64,000 nt of DNA. It comes from Dicyema japonicum (lineage: Eukaryota; Dicyemida; Rhombozoa; Dicyemidae). Where the stretch lies: the NCBI GenBank assembly GCA_011109175.1, contig RDEW01000012.1:403693-467692 (forward strand), in the 5' to 3' direction. Below are positions 11,345 to 22,197 of the stretch, piece after piece. The translations under genes were made by a program, and so were the position numbers. Within the stretch, counting starts at the first letter, position 1, and every line of letters begins with the position of its first letter. The notes beneath the pieces were generated by a model. That model did no database searches and had not been told where the DNA came from. It saw nothing but the letters and a program-made list of their open reading frames with translations.

Positions 11345-13060
11345 GACATTACGCCTTTGATCAGCCCAGTATCACGAGAAAGAGGATAAGTATCGAGTTA
11401 TCGTCTATTTAAGTTATCCCGGGGTTCATACCAGTCCTCTACCTGCGTTTTGTTTTGGAGTCCTGGATTAATCTCTACAACGAGGAAGGTTACTTTTCGG
11501 CAGGCGTCCAGATGTAGTTTGATGTCCGGTCCGAGGAGCTGGTCAGGGGACTTTGCCATCTTGAGGAAGTCACGGTGGCGTTCCGTAAGGTATTCCATGA
11601 TTGGAGGGACGTTTAGTTTTCTCCGTAATCACGATGAGGCATCTTGTTCGACAATCTCAATAATATTCTGAAACATCAGTTTTGTAACGCTTACAGCTTT
11701 CTCTGTGGCGATAGTGATAAGGGGGCAATCCATGCAGGATGGGCGTATTTGATACTCGGTAGAACAATTGTTTGGATAGAAGCTATAACGATCGGCGGAA
11801 AGTGCGTAATAGCCTTGAGAATTTAAATTTTCTTTTGGATCTTCGTGGTTACCAGATCTTCTTGATGAGTGAATGAAGGAGAAGATCCAGGATGACTCCA
11901 AGGATTGAAAGGGTATTCTTAATGGAGATAGAGGAATCATATAATTTTATTTCTGGCGTTGCCGTATCTCTTTTTGTGATGAGGTAAACGTCGTTACCTC
12001 GTGTGGATTTGGGGTATTCAGGGTGTCCGAAATGAATCGGACCAGTTTTGTTAAATGCTGTTGTTGAGTGTCCTTCGCGGAGTCTGTGCAGAAAAGATGG
12101 TAGAGTTACGAAAGGACGGATCTTGAGAATTTGCTTCTCTTCAGAATAGAGTTTATCAGAGATTTCTTCCATATTAACGGAATCTTGTTCTCGTTTATTG
12201 AGAGATTAAAATTTGTGTTATTGCCATCGTCGCGGAAAGACCCATGTGCTTCAGTTCGAGAACGGATATGTCTTCTGAACCATGGGACGACGAGTTATTC
12301 GTTTTCTTGAATGGACTATTAGCGGGTTAAAGAAAGTCATGTAGAACATTTATTCTTTCGAGCATGACCTGAACGAAGATCCAGGTCTTTTGAATATAAT
12401 TTACGGCTAATATTCACATATTGCTTCGTAAGGTCATTGACCTGGCTCTTGATGTTGTTGGTCAGCATACCATTGAAAACTCTTGGCGTTTAGGTCACCA
12501 CCAATTAGCGTGTTTTCCAACCGAGTGAATCGCTTGAGTTCGGGGCCATAGCCGCCGGGGCATGACGGTGGATGGGTGTGTGCATATTACAACTGTTATT
12601 AGGAGAGAGAATGTGGGGATTTACAGAGTTGGTTGTTCCAGTGTGTCGTCCTGGGAAAGAGGGAAATTATCCGAAATAATGCTGGCAGTATACGGTTCTG
12701 ATTATCTTAATAAGGCCTCCTCCCCTTCCGTGACTTCTGTCTAGTCACAAAACTGAGTACGACGGAAAGTTGGGGGTTGGTCGCTTTGGGTTTAGTTTTG
12801 TCTCTTGAAAAAGAGCTATATCAACTGAATGTTTGACGAGAAAGCTTTATAGTCCGGAAATTTTCTTCCGGATACAATTAATGTTAACTTGCACGATGAG
12901 GAGATCTGGTATTTTTCTCGAAAAGCAGGATCCGACACCATCAAGGTGGAGGAAACAGTGAAAGCATATATACAAACGTTTATACTCCGGAAGACTATGG
13001 AGAGTATGCAGACTGAGGAGAAGCATGGAGTATCGATGCCTGGTGAGGAGAAAGATGTCT
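11345..13060 (-). pseudogene. Jockey/CR1-like LINE, minus strand (J-M1)
   Basis: Degenerate minus-strand LINE. An APE-type endonuclease motif is visible near 12480-12500 (LIGGDLNAK), post-RT sequences at 11849-12172 (KSTRGNDVYLITKRDTATPEI, then LSILGVILDLLLHSLIKK), and the C-terminal segment MEYLTERHRDFLKMAKSP at 11398-11598. A decayed 3' tail (GGATAACTTAAAT ... TCTTTCTCGTGATACTGGG on the minus strand) ends near 11345. The RT core is not recognisable. Confidence 0.55.
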
Positions 13061-13062
13061 CA

Positions 13063-13125
13063 ATTTTTTATTTATTTAAAACCCAAGACCACGGTGAAAC
13101 CAAACTAACTATCACGTGATCCCGA
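13063..13125 (-). repeat. LINE 3' tail, minus strand
   Basis: On the minus strand this reads GGGATCACGTGATAGTTAG, ACCGTGGTCTTGGG, then a (TAAA)n tract. It is the same tail as at 2873-2935 and 3240-3310. It marks the 3' terminus of an insertion whose body is lost. Confidence 0.55.
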
Positions 13126-13189
13126 TGCGCTCCGCCAAATTCTCATTCTGAATGTAGGGTGTGGGTCAAGTGAACACCTTTTAATTTAT

Positions 13190-13836
13190 TTAAATTTTTT
13201 TTAATACAAAAAATTTATTTGGATATATTTATCAACCAGACAAAAATACCTTTCACAAAGAAACTGAAAATCTTGGGGATCATTTTCGACACACACATGT
13301 CCTCTTTATCTCACGTCGACGCTGTCTCTGGAAGCTGGTCAAGAAAGCTAGGGATAATCAAAACTATTTTCAGTGGCATTAAAACCCTTTTCCCAGCTTT
13401 GAAATTGTTGTAAACAATTAATTGAGCCATCTGTCAGCTATGCCCGTACGTCATGGGGAATCAATCTGTCATGGACGAACAAAGAATCCGCGACATTCAG
13501 GCCTTAACAGCCACTACTACTAGTATTCTCGGGAAACTAGAAAAACTAATACCCCCATCACTTGAAGACCTTATCAGACAAAATGGAAAGGGATTTGCTA
13601 CCCTGTGCAAGCAGTGCAACTCTCAACAATACACAGCCACGACGTGTCTTATGAGAAGGGTATACATCACCCCTCTCCAATTCTTATTCCCGAAATCACT
13701 CTGCCCACAGAGAAGTTGTGTTGGATCCCAGAAGGCGCACGAGGAGAAAATGAGAATTCTGAGTAAGGCCTTCGAGATCACTTAATTTAGTAGTTAAATT
13801 AACTATTTGTGTTCTTGGGTTAATAATAATAATAAA
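13190..13836 (+). pseudogene. Jockey/CR1-like LINE 3' end
   Basis: Two open frames joined by a frameshift near 13415 encode the post-RT region: INQTKIPFTKKLKILGIIFDTH, RKLGIIKTIFSGIKTL, PSVSYARTSWG-like sequence, then IRDIQALTATTTSILGKLEKLIPP. The 3' tail GAGATCACTTAATTTAG ... TTCTTGGGTTAATAATAATAATAA ends at about 13836. Truncated at its 5' end; directly followed by another LINE 3' end. Confidence 0.65.
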
Positions 13837-14075
13837 TGTGCAATGAGCTAGGAAACCCATTCAGAGAGAGGGTGGTTCATGCGAAGGAATTCAGATCGCC
13901 ATTAAAAAAGTTCACTCCGATAGAATTCCTCTGCAGAAATAAAAGACACTTCAGAAACGCTTTTGGTTCACTGACGGAGCATTCGAAGAGAATTCGAGAG
14001 ATGTTGGAGGCTGGGATCACTTAATTTATCAAGTTAATTCTTTCTTGGTGGTCTTGGGGTTAAATAAATAAATTT
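13837..14075 (+). pseudogene. LINE 3' end, second in a stack
   Basis: A short open frame (EFRSPLKKFTPIEFLCRNKRH) ends in the same tail module (GGGATCACTTAATTTATC ... TTCTTGGTGGTCTTGGGGTTAAATAAATAAA). It begins immediately after the (TAA)n tail of the previous copy. Confidence 0.5.
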
Positions 14076-14337
14076 CCGCAAAAATGGAAAGGGTTTCGTA
14101 GCCCTTCGAAAACTGAAGTGCCTACCACAGAAAGACCATCCCACTTCTAAAAGCAAAAAGAGAAAATACATCACGCCAAAGGAATATATGGGAAGCACTG
14201 CCTCCCGCCCAATCCGTAGCTGTGCTGGATCAAAAGTCCAACAACAGGAAAGTTGAGGAGCTTCTTCAGTGTTGTCGGAATCACCTAATTAATTAATTCT
14301 TTTAATTAACTGTTGCTGATTTTGGGTTATAAAAAAT
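14076..14337 (+). pseudogene. LINE 3' end, third in a stack
   Basis: A third head-to-tail truncated 3' end. It carries only broken C-terminal sequence and ends with GGAATCACCTAATTAATT ... GCTGATTTTGGGTTATAAAAA at about 14336, directly abutting the SINE-like repeat copy B. Confidence 0.45.
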
Positions 14338-14590
14338 GCTACGTGGTTAATTGGTTGAAGTTTTCTGTTTGTTTTGTCTGTTCCTCCTCATTTTTCCTAT
14401 TAGAGTGGCGTCATGTGATCCACCTGTCTAAGTGGCGCACAGTATCAGGCTGGCACGAAAAAGGATCATTTGCTCTCCCCACTCAACTGGAAGGTTTCCA
14501 CAACTGCAAATATGGATGTCTTTTCCCCTTTATGTTGATTCCGGATGGACTCTGTTTTTTAGCAGTGGAAACTTGATGCATTTAACTAGT
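14338..14590 (+). repeat. SINE-like dispersed repeat, copy B
   Basis: Matches copy A (1336-1640) along its length: GGTTAATTGGTTGAAG, TCCTATTAGAGTGGCGTCATG, CACAACTGCAAATATGGATG, ATTCCGGATGGACTCTG. It lacks the first about 40 bp of the repeat and its tail merges with the minus-strand LINE tail at 14590-14655. Confidence 0.65.
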
Positions 14591-17000
14591 TTATTTATTT
14601 ATTAACTACGGGATCACCGAAAATAAAGACAAAATAATGTCAACTAGTTAGGTGATCCCAGTTCCCGCAATCAAACGTGCCATCCGAAGCCTGTGTGTCT
14701 CCATTGTTCCCAATGTCGAACGGAAATGCCTTCTTTGATCTTGCAGTAAGTTTAGTTTTTAGATAGTGGCCTCTGATAACGCGAATCTCCACGCAGAAGA
14801 GGCATATTCCACGGTCGGCTGGCGGTATATGATTCTGATTGGGTCTTCTGGATAAGGGCCCGTGTGACATTCAATTTCTGTAGTCTTTTGGTGAATACTT
14901 GTTTGGCATAATAGGTAAAATTAAGCAGCCTGTCGTATGTCAGTCCCAGGATTGAGGGGTTTCTTGTGACAGGTATCCGAGTAAGTCCGATGAAGATTTC
15001 TGGTTCTTCTTTGGTCCGCCGGTCGGAGGTGAACAGAGTGCATGTTGATTTTGGAGCCGATACCGAGAGACGATTAGCTATCAACCAATCGTGGATACAA
15101 TCCACTTTCTTCTGTGCGGTGAGACTGCTTCTGATGTATCGTCATATCGTCAGCATAAAAAAGCTTTGGGAAGTTCTTTTCAATGTCTGCTGGCAGGTCG
15201 TGGAAGAAAAGGTTGAATAGAGTGGGGGATAAAGGCGAACCTTGGGCACTCCGTTTGGTAGTAAACGTGATCGTGATCTGAGGTGGCCACAGATGACCTT
15301 CTCACGTCTTCCAGATAAAAAATTGGCCAGCCATAGCTTCAAGTTAGGGTGAATTTTTAAATCAAAGATGTTTCCAATTAAATGTTTCCCCTGTACCGAG
15401 TCAAACGCCTTGTTGATGTCAATCGAGACCATTGTTGTCCGCATGTGTTTTATGGTAGTGTTGAAACCATCCGGAATGAACTGCGAAAGCGTTTATAAGA
15501 AAGTCGTTGTTGATCTTCCAGAACGGAATCCGTGTTGGAAATTCGGTTGAGTTAAGGAAGGAGTAATTTCAATCAACTTTTCCAACAGTTTTGATATACT
15601 AGAGGTCAATGAGATTGGTCTGTATGAATTGGAATCTCTTAGTGGTTTTCCGGCCTTATGAATTTGAGTGATGACGAAGTTATTCCATATTTGGGGGATA
15701 GTCTTCCAGTAACAGACAGGTTAAAAATCTTCATTAGGTAGCTAATTGCGTATTTGCTTTGGTGTTTGAGGTGAATTGAAGATACTTTTTCTGGCCGCAG
15801 GCCCGTGAGTTCTTTAATCCGGCGATAACCTCTGAGACCTGCTTGTCTGAGAATAGTTCTTGGTAAGGTTCATTTTTCGGTTTGCAGACACGTACTTTGA
15901 TATCCAGTTGTTTAGAGAATTTCTTGAAGCTGATCGCAGCGTAATGTTTCATAAATAGAATACGGCGTATATGACAAATATGTTCTGGAGAGGGGTTACA
16001 GGTTCCATTAGTATCTTCCAACTCTGATTTAAGTTGTTTTAATGTTTTCTAAAATTGATGAGATGAACTTTTCCTGTTAGATTGATTGGATGACGCCACC
16101 TATGATGGTCTTTTATGCTCTGGTTGATACTTTTATTTAGTTGTCTGATGGATTTCAACTCCGTCGGATGGCATCTTTTCATTTGGTTTTTTCGTTTTAT
16201 GAGTGTATGTGTCCGGGAATTGAGGGTATAAAATTCGTGTATGATGAGAGAGGAATAATTATGTTGTTAGCCTTTTGAATGTCCACACTGATGATTTTTG
16301 CTTCATCTATTGAACATATATGGGATGATAGTTCTTTGACTAATTCCAGGTCAACAAAGTCAGAGAAGCCAGGCCAGTCAATCTTCTTATAATTCTTGAA
16401 ACTTTTCACTTCGGTAAGCAATGTCTCCGAAATCTTCTTAATGTAAAAAGGATGGGATTATGGTCGCTGGAGAAACCATAGTTCACATCTTATGTAGTGA
16501 TTCCTGCTAAAGAGGGTGAACATAGGACTAAATCAGGAAAGGTGCAGCATCAGTGCTCCTTAAAGGGGTTCTTGTGTGTAATGTAGGATCATTCAGGATA
16601 AACATATCAATAAGACCATTTGCGATGAACTCGCCTCGGGTGTCAGAGGACAGTGAAGCTAGCCAAACGGGGTGTCGGGCATTTAGGTCACCAAATATTA
16701 GAGCGTTTTTAAGTACTGAGAGACAGGGTTTATTCTGGGTGTAGGATTTTGGGGCAGGATCCTTGTGGTGGAAGATATAGGTTAATCAAGTTGATTCAAA
16801 AAGACGAGTACAGCTCCATTTTGATGGTGATCTGCTCCATGGTATCGTCTGAGTCCAAAAGTTCTGAGGTTCGTCGACTCACGTCAATGTTCTTAAGAAT
16901 TATGAGTAGTCCTCCACCTGGTCTTACTTGACGGTCCATACGGATTATTGTGTATCCCAGGAAAGAAGGTTAATAAATAAAAATAAATTATTATTTTTCA
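14590..17000 (-). pseudogene. Jockey/CR1-like LINE, near full-length ORF2 (J-M2)
   Basis: Minus-strand ORF2 in which every domain is seen but many frames are broken. The APE endonuclease has IFGDLNARHPVWLAS (about 16690) and the SDHNPIL catalytic motif (about 16460). A linker FKNYKKIDWPGFSDFVDLE lies at 16330-16400. RT has VSIDINKAFDSVQGKHL (15390-15440), LPNGVP (about 15240) and an intact YADD in another frame (about 15150). Post-RT sequence KSTCTLFTSDRR..ILGLTYDRLLNFTYYAKQ is at 14880-15060. The 3' tail GGATCACCTAACTAG ... TTCGGTGATCCCGTAGTTAATAAATAAATAAA ends near 14590. ORF1 is not found upstream of 17000. Confidence 0.7.
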
Positions 17001-17189
17001 TATTTACTCACGATAATTCCAATTACGAGATCTGGCATCAACCTCAGCTTTCCGACCAATGTGATCAATTGTGCCTGTATCAGAGCTCGATTGGAACAAC
17101 TCAGGATCACATGATCATTTTATTATGTTTTATCCTTAATTTTTCCAATAATTTCACTTTTTTCCAATAACAAAACTGAGATCTCAGTC

Positions 17190-18570
17190 TCTTAGCATCA
17201 CAAAATGTTTCTGACTACTGCCCAAAGTATCCAGAGATGAATTTGAGAAGAGGAACAAATGTTTTCAAACACGATTTCCCGAATCGTATAATTCAGAGAT
17301 GGACAAGACTCAACAAGCGTGCAACGTTAGAGTCCAAGACTCGAAGTAGGACTCATTGGAGATGTTTATTAACGAACCTTTTTACCAGAGAAAAATAAAG
17401 AGGTATTCTTGACCTTAATTAATAACGGTGCAAATTCTGGTATCTCCTCAAAACTGCTGCAAAAACATTGGAGCTAATCTTGACTTCAATGATTTCAAAG
17501 CATCAAATGGATGGTTGGATCGATTTAAAACGCGCTATGAATTATTATTCAAAGTAATTTTGGGTGAAAAGAACTCATGTGACAGAAATAAAGTCCAAGA
17601 TTTTTTTAACGATTACGACAATTTATTTGATAAATACGAGAACAAGGATATTTTTAACTGCGACGAAACCTCTCTTTTTGTTAAAAAAATTTATGTAATT
17701 CATTTGTCTCTTCAAATGATGACTGTTTTGGTAAAACGAAAAGCAAAGAAAGTTTCAGTTCTTTTATGCTGCAGTCTTGAAGGTGAGAAATTAAAGCCCC
17801 TTGTTATCGGGAAATTTAAATCGCCAGGATGCTTAAAAAATATACAAACTGAGGATTATGGGGTATATTTCATTAAATTATTTTTAGGTTTTGTATACAG
17901 CGTCAAAAAATATTTTGATAAATGATAAATGGTTACAAAAAATAATACAAAAAAACTTTGAAATGGTCAAAAAAACAGAAAAATTTTGGATAATGCACTG
18001 TGCCACAAATTTCAAGAATATTCAATTTCCTAAAAATACAACAGCATTTCTTCAACCTTTAGATATGGGGATCATAAACTCTTTCAAGACATATTATAAC
18101 AACGTTCTTTATGAAGTGATATGTCTGACGATGTTAAGGAATACTATTCGACCTTATTGAAGATTAATATGAGGCAAACGATTGCATTTGTAGGAGAAGC
18201 TAGGAGTCGAGTAACAACAACGATTGTCAATTGTTGGATGAAAATAAACGAACAGAGAACACGTGTTCGTGAAATTAATTAAAAAAAGCATCTGAATTAA
18301 TTGATAAACATGTTTCAAGGTTAATGGAACTCGAAATAAACAGAATCGACTTTGTTTAATGAAAATGATGAGATTGAATGGTTAAAAATTCAATAAGTAT
18401 AATACTGGGTTCAAAAAAACTGATTATTTCTCATAAAATAAATCCTCTTTTTATCGAAACAACAGATTTTGTTATTAAAAAATACAAATAATAGTTTTAA
18501 AATGTAATAATTATATATACCCTCTATATATGGGGCACTTTTCTATTGAGGAGGGGTCGTACTGTATTTA
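17190..18570 (+). mobile_element. Tigger/pogo-type DNA transposon, degenerate
   Basis: Transposase of the pogo/Tigger group (DDE_1 with a CENP-B-type DNA-binding domain). DFKASNGWLDRFKTRYEL (about 17490-17550) is the CENP-B/Tc5-type HTH. IFNCDETSLFVKK (about 17655) carries the first catalytic Asp, and VLLCCSLEGEKLKPLVIGKFKSP (17755-17830) the beta-strand region. FPKNTTAFLQPLDMGIINSFKTYYNN (18030-18100) is the diagnostic block after the last catalytic region. The second Asp (expected in an LDNC-like motif) falls in a damaged stretch near 17985. A likely right terminal repeat (CAGTACGACCCCTCCTC on the minus strand) ends at TA near 18566. The left end was not found. 18170-18540 is AT-rich internal or 3' sequence. 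Confidence 0.75.
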
Positions 18571-18599
18571 GTTAGAAACTTGTGATCACTGAGAATGAA

Positions 18600-18985
18600 A
18601 AACGGAAAAAACGTCAGAGAGTTATTTAATCACAGTTCCCGCAATCAAACCATCCAACGTCTTTTGTCTCCCATTGTTTCCACTACCGTCCGAAAGAGCC
18701 TTCTCTCATCCTTGCAGAGAAATTCGAATTTGGAAGGAGATAACGCGAATCTCAACTCAACAGAGGCATATTCCACAGCCGGGTCGATAGTTTGCCGGTA
18801 GAGTGTTGAAACAGAAGCATCCAAATTCAAAGGAGTCATCAAAAAAAGCGCGCGTACAACGTTCAACTTCTGCAGGCTTTTAGTGAGGACTATTTTCGCA
18901 TGGGAGTTAAAATTCAACTTATTCATTACAAGTAAAGCATGAAACAGAAAACTATTGGTAATTAGTAATATTAACAAATTCATTT
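18600..18985 (-). pseudogene. LINE post-RT fragment, minus strand
   Basis: A 112-codon minus-strand frame with AKIVLTKSLQKLNVVRALFLM, then YRQTIDPAVEYASVELRFAL, matching the same region of J-M2 (KQVFTKRLQKLNVTRALIQK at about 14880). The downstream (lower-coordinate) end at 18625-18640 shares GTTCCCGCAATCAAAC with 14660, close to the tail of J-M2. It ends about 15 bp before the open frame of the ferrochelatase gene and may have disturbed that gene's 5' end. Confidence 0.6.
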
Positions 18986-18998
18986 AATTATAATTTAA

Positions 18999-20474
18999 AA
19001 TAATTTAAATTATAAAAAATATATTCGTAAATTATATTCGTTTGCACGGCATGAAAATACTACGGAGAACTCAGTTAGCTATACGCCTAATCTTAGAAAC
19101 TACAAAACGGGGATCCTCATGCTCAACATGGGGGGTTGTGATAACCTAGACGGCATAGAGAATTATCTTAGAAACATATTCAGTGACAAGGATATAATTC
19201 AACTACCTTTTAGCAAGTATACTTATTTCTAATCAGATATTCCGCCCCTTTCTTAGCAAAAAGGAGGACCCCCACGGTTACCGACTACTACAATCAAATT
19301 GGAGGAAAAAGTCCCATTAGGAAAATAAGTGAGGACCAAGCCCGTATTCTTGCTTCCAAACTGGACGTTCTTTCTCCTAACTCAGGTACCCTGTATTGAT
19401 AGATTTCAGCTCCCCACAAGGCCTATGTTGGATTCAGGTACTCACCTCCAATGATAGAGTCAGCTTTCGAGGAGATAAATCGGTATTTAAAGGTGACATT
19501 TGTAGCGATAACGTCGAGAGAGTTGTGGCTCTTACCCAATATCCCCAGTATAGTTGTACCACAACTGGCAGCTCGCTTAATTTACTGGCAGAGATTGCAA
19601 TTAAAAATCGGTCTAAGATTAAGTGGAGTCTTATTGACAGATGGCCCGTCGAAACCTTCTTTATCAATGTACTGTTACTTATTACTACTACGTTATTAAA
19701 AATTTTAAATTTATTATTTCTGTTCCAGTATTATTTTTATTTATATATTTTCAGTTTTTGTGGTTCTTTATTTCAATAAAAATATTTTATTTAATAATAT
19801 TAGTTTTTGGTCAATAAATTGCGTGAACAAATCAGCAAGTTTCACGGAAAACCTCCTGTTATAGTTTTTACTGCACATTCTGTACCGATGAAGGTAAATT
19901 ATAAGGTTATTTGAGGTTGTCGAAAAAGGTGATCCCTATGTAGGGGAGGTCTTTGCTACGGTCTCCAGTGTGATGGCCAAACTAGGATGTAACCTCCCTT
20001 ATCGGGTGGCCTGGCAGTCCAAATTGGGTCCCATTCGGTGGATGGTCCCTACAGTGGACAATGTCCTCACTAATTTGGCAAGGAATGGCCATCGGAATGT
20101 GATCCTTGCCCCCGTCGTGTTCACATGTGATTGTAGTGAGACGCTGTATGAGTTGGACATTCTCTACAAAAATTTGGCGGGAAAAGTTGTCTTTTTAATA
20201 AAGTAGGTTGGCCTGAGTAAACTAGTGAGAGTGTCTGTCCCCAATTTGGATGATGGTTTTTTATCGGTATGAAGTATGATTGTTGTAGGGGATGGCAAAA
20301 ATGACGGCTGATTGTATAAATGGAGATAATGAAGTGAATAATGCATGGATGATGAGATGTCCTGGTTGTAGCAATAGTCGGTGTATTAAAGCCCGTACTT
20401 TCTTTAGCAAACAGTTCATTAAAGTGGGAAGTGAAAGGATTATTTCTTTAAATACTCATAATATTAATTCATAA
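18999..20474 (+). CDS. FECH: Ferrochelatase, animal [2Fe-2S] type, eight exons
   Basis: Inserts Fe2+ into protoporphyrin IX, the last step of heme synthesis, on the matrix side of the inner mitochondrial membrane. The protein starts near NYKTGILMLNMGG (19098) and runs through IFSDKDIIQLPFSK, APFLAKRRTP, GGKSPIRKISE, YPQYSCTTTGSSLN, FTAHSVPMK (catalytic His), AWQSKLGP and ETLYELDILY (catalytic Glu), ending with CPGCSNSRC and TFF. The four [2Fe-2S] cysteines of animal ferrochelatases are all present. Introns fixed by reading frame: 19217-19236, 19386-19409, 19483-19505, 19669-19803, 19894-19915, 20186-20206 and 20267-20288, that is 20-24 nt except one of 135 nt. All eight exons join in frame to a TAA at 20472. 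About 370 codons lie downstream of 19098. The start is unresolved: the frame is open from 18999 but has no ATG, so a first exon with the transit peptide may lie upstream. The His of the SDHIE motif is Cys here. Confidence 0.93.
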
Positions 20475-20544
20475 TTATTTATTTTAATAATTATTACATT
20501 ATTTCATAAAACCGTAATGAAATGATACGAAAAACGTTTTAACC

Positions 20545-20790
20545 CACACTAGAATTATATAATCCAAGAAACCCAAGCAAGAACATTTGCTTGTGACGAC
20601 CAAATATATCTTCTAATAGTACATTACAGGCTTCCACTTCAGAAGAGAGGTGGAGAAGTACAATTTTTATCACCGTCGCGGACATCACTTATTCTTATGC
20701 GGAAGAGTTTCCATAATGTAATCTTCAGCAGTGGAGTTGGTCAGGGAGAAGGTAGGAAGATCCCTTTCAACAGAGGGACTTTTTATCTTA
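20545..20790 (-). repeat. Dispersed repeat family B, copy 2
   Basis: The reverse complement matches 2948-3190: GGGATCTTCCTACC, CTGACCAACTCC, GAAGATTACATTATG, GTGATGTCCGCGACGGT, GCCTGTAATGTACTATT, GGTCGTCACAAGCA. On the minus strand an open frame from 20951 leads into it (VIEIISDLKIKSPSVERD, STAEDYIMETLPHK), the longest coding context for this family. This copy could therefore be a surviving gene exon, but I recognise no domain. Confidence 0.55.
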
Positions 20791-21370
20791 AGGTCACTTA
20801 TAATTTCAATCACTGTAAATACTTTTTCATAATAAAAAGAATGTAATTCTTTATCTAAAATAATCACCCAAACTAAATACCTTTCTCTGGATGTTTGGCT
20901 TTTATGTGTATCTTCTGTTTTCGAAAAAAATAAATTGTGTGTCCTTCTCATTCGGAGCTATTTAACAACCCGAATAAATAAAAACTTCCAAAAGATCATC
21001 CTTTAATATCCTTCATGTAATGTAAATTTTTCTGCTGCGACTATGAGCAACTGATCTAATCCAAAATAGTTGAAAGTTATAGTTCTTAATGAGTGTAGAT
21101 GTAGTCATAATTAATTGTGTTAGTAGAATTCTCTCACATTCAAAAGAACTAATTATATCACATAAGGCGTCCTAATTGTCGATTCTTGTTGAAACACTTT
21201 TAAATTTCTTTGAAAAGAACTGGCTCATTGAGCGCTTTTCCTTAGGATCGACAAGGGAAATGCGCTCCCAATTCTAAGGAAAGTATGATCAAAAAATTTT
21301 TTTATAGCATTATGCCATTTAGATGACACTACTGCGCGTGCATTATCTCACCAATAATTTATCTCCCCAA
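20791..21370. other. Non-coding stretch with one hairpin
   Basis: AT-rich, no protein similarity apart from the minus-strand frame that enters family B copy 2. An imperfect inverted repeat lies at 21230-21267: arms GAGCGCTTTTCCTT and AAGGGAAATGCGCTC with a 9-nt loop. Confidence 0.4.
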
Positions 21371-21378
21371 AGTTTTAA

Positions 21379-21730
21379 ATGAAAACTAAGCAATTCCCTT
21401 TTGCAAAAGTTGTAGATCAAGGGCGGAGGGTACATCGCTTGTCCGTTTTAATTTCAACATTGCCAACGTGCCAATTACATGTGAATGGTACAGAAGAGTC
21501 CCACATAGGTGTTTCAACTGCCAACGCTATGAACACATATCCTCCTTCTGAAAGGAGAAAACAAAATGTCTCCGTTGAGCAGAGGAACACGACCTGACTG
21601 CATGAGGAGAGACTCCTGAAGACGCAATAAATTGCATAAATTGTGGCTTGTCCTCACATTGTGTCAGATATAGTGGATGTTCAGCCGCCAAAAAGTCTGA
21701 TAAGAAGAGAGCAACTAAAACGATGGACAA
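21379..21730 (+). pseudogene. LINE ORF1 (gag-like) Zn-knuckle remnant
   Basis: In alternating frames, three Zn knuckles typical of Jockey/CR1-type ORF1 proteins can be read: CFNCQRYEH, CLR-AEEHDL and CINCGLSSHCVRYSGC. The same triple cluster occurs in the intact ORF1 at 29560-29740 (CYICQQVG, CLRCAGEHD, CINCGSTKHG). Stops and frameshifts show it is dead. Confidence 0.55.
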
Positions 21731-21924
21731 CTAAACGATATTGGGAGAACATGGACAGCAAAAACAGTTACGTCGAAGTCGGCACACAAAATTCGTCGAA
21801 ACCAGAATGATGTCCCACCCAATCAATAAACTGCCTAATCAGCGAATGCAGCCACGTGGATAAACGTATTACCATGAAGTCTCTTTCATTGAAATTCAAC
21901 TTGCATTCATATAAGAGTCTCAAA

Positions 21925-22095
21925 TATTTTGTAAATGATATACGTTTTATATAAAGGATACAAATTTTACTTTCTTAAATGTAATATTTGAGGTTTTATA
22001 ACAAAGAAAACAAATTTTACTTTTCCTATATGTCATGATAAACGTTTTATATAAAGTTAAAAAATTTTACTTTCTTAAATGTAATATGTCGCGAG
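21925..22095 (+). repeat. Divergent relative of the 45-bp satellite
   Basis: Two to three degenerate units containing ATACGTTTTATATAAAG, ACAAATTTTACTTTC, TAAATGTAATATTTGAGG and TATATGTCATGATAAACG. The same elements flank the large array at 33650-33670 and 40058-40240. The unit here is about 100 bp, suggesting the 45-bp monomer is a shortened derivative. Confidence 0.6.
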
Positions 22096-22197
22096 CGCTA
22101 CTTGCAACTATGCGCTACCTGCAATATCGATTTTTTGAATTTTTTGAATCTATAAAAATAGTTTTATTTTATAAGGAAAAAGGAAAAAGAATAGTTA

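Noticed and set aside
19051-19131. ATG at 19051 as the ferrochelatase start
   Set aside because: It lies in a different frame from the conserved NYKTGILMLNMGG segment and cannot encode it without a frameshift.
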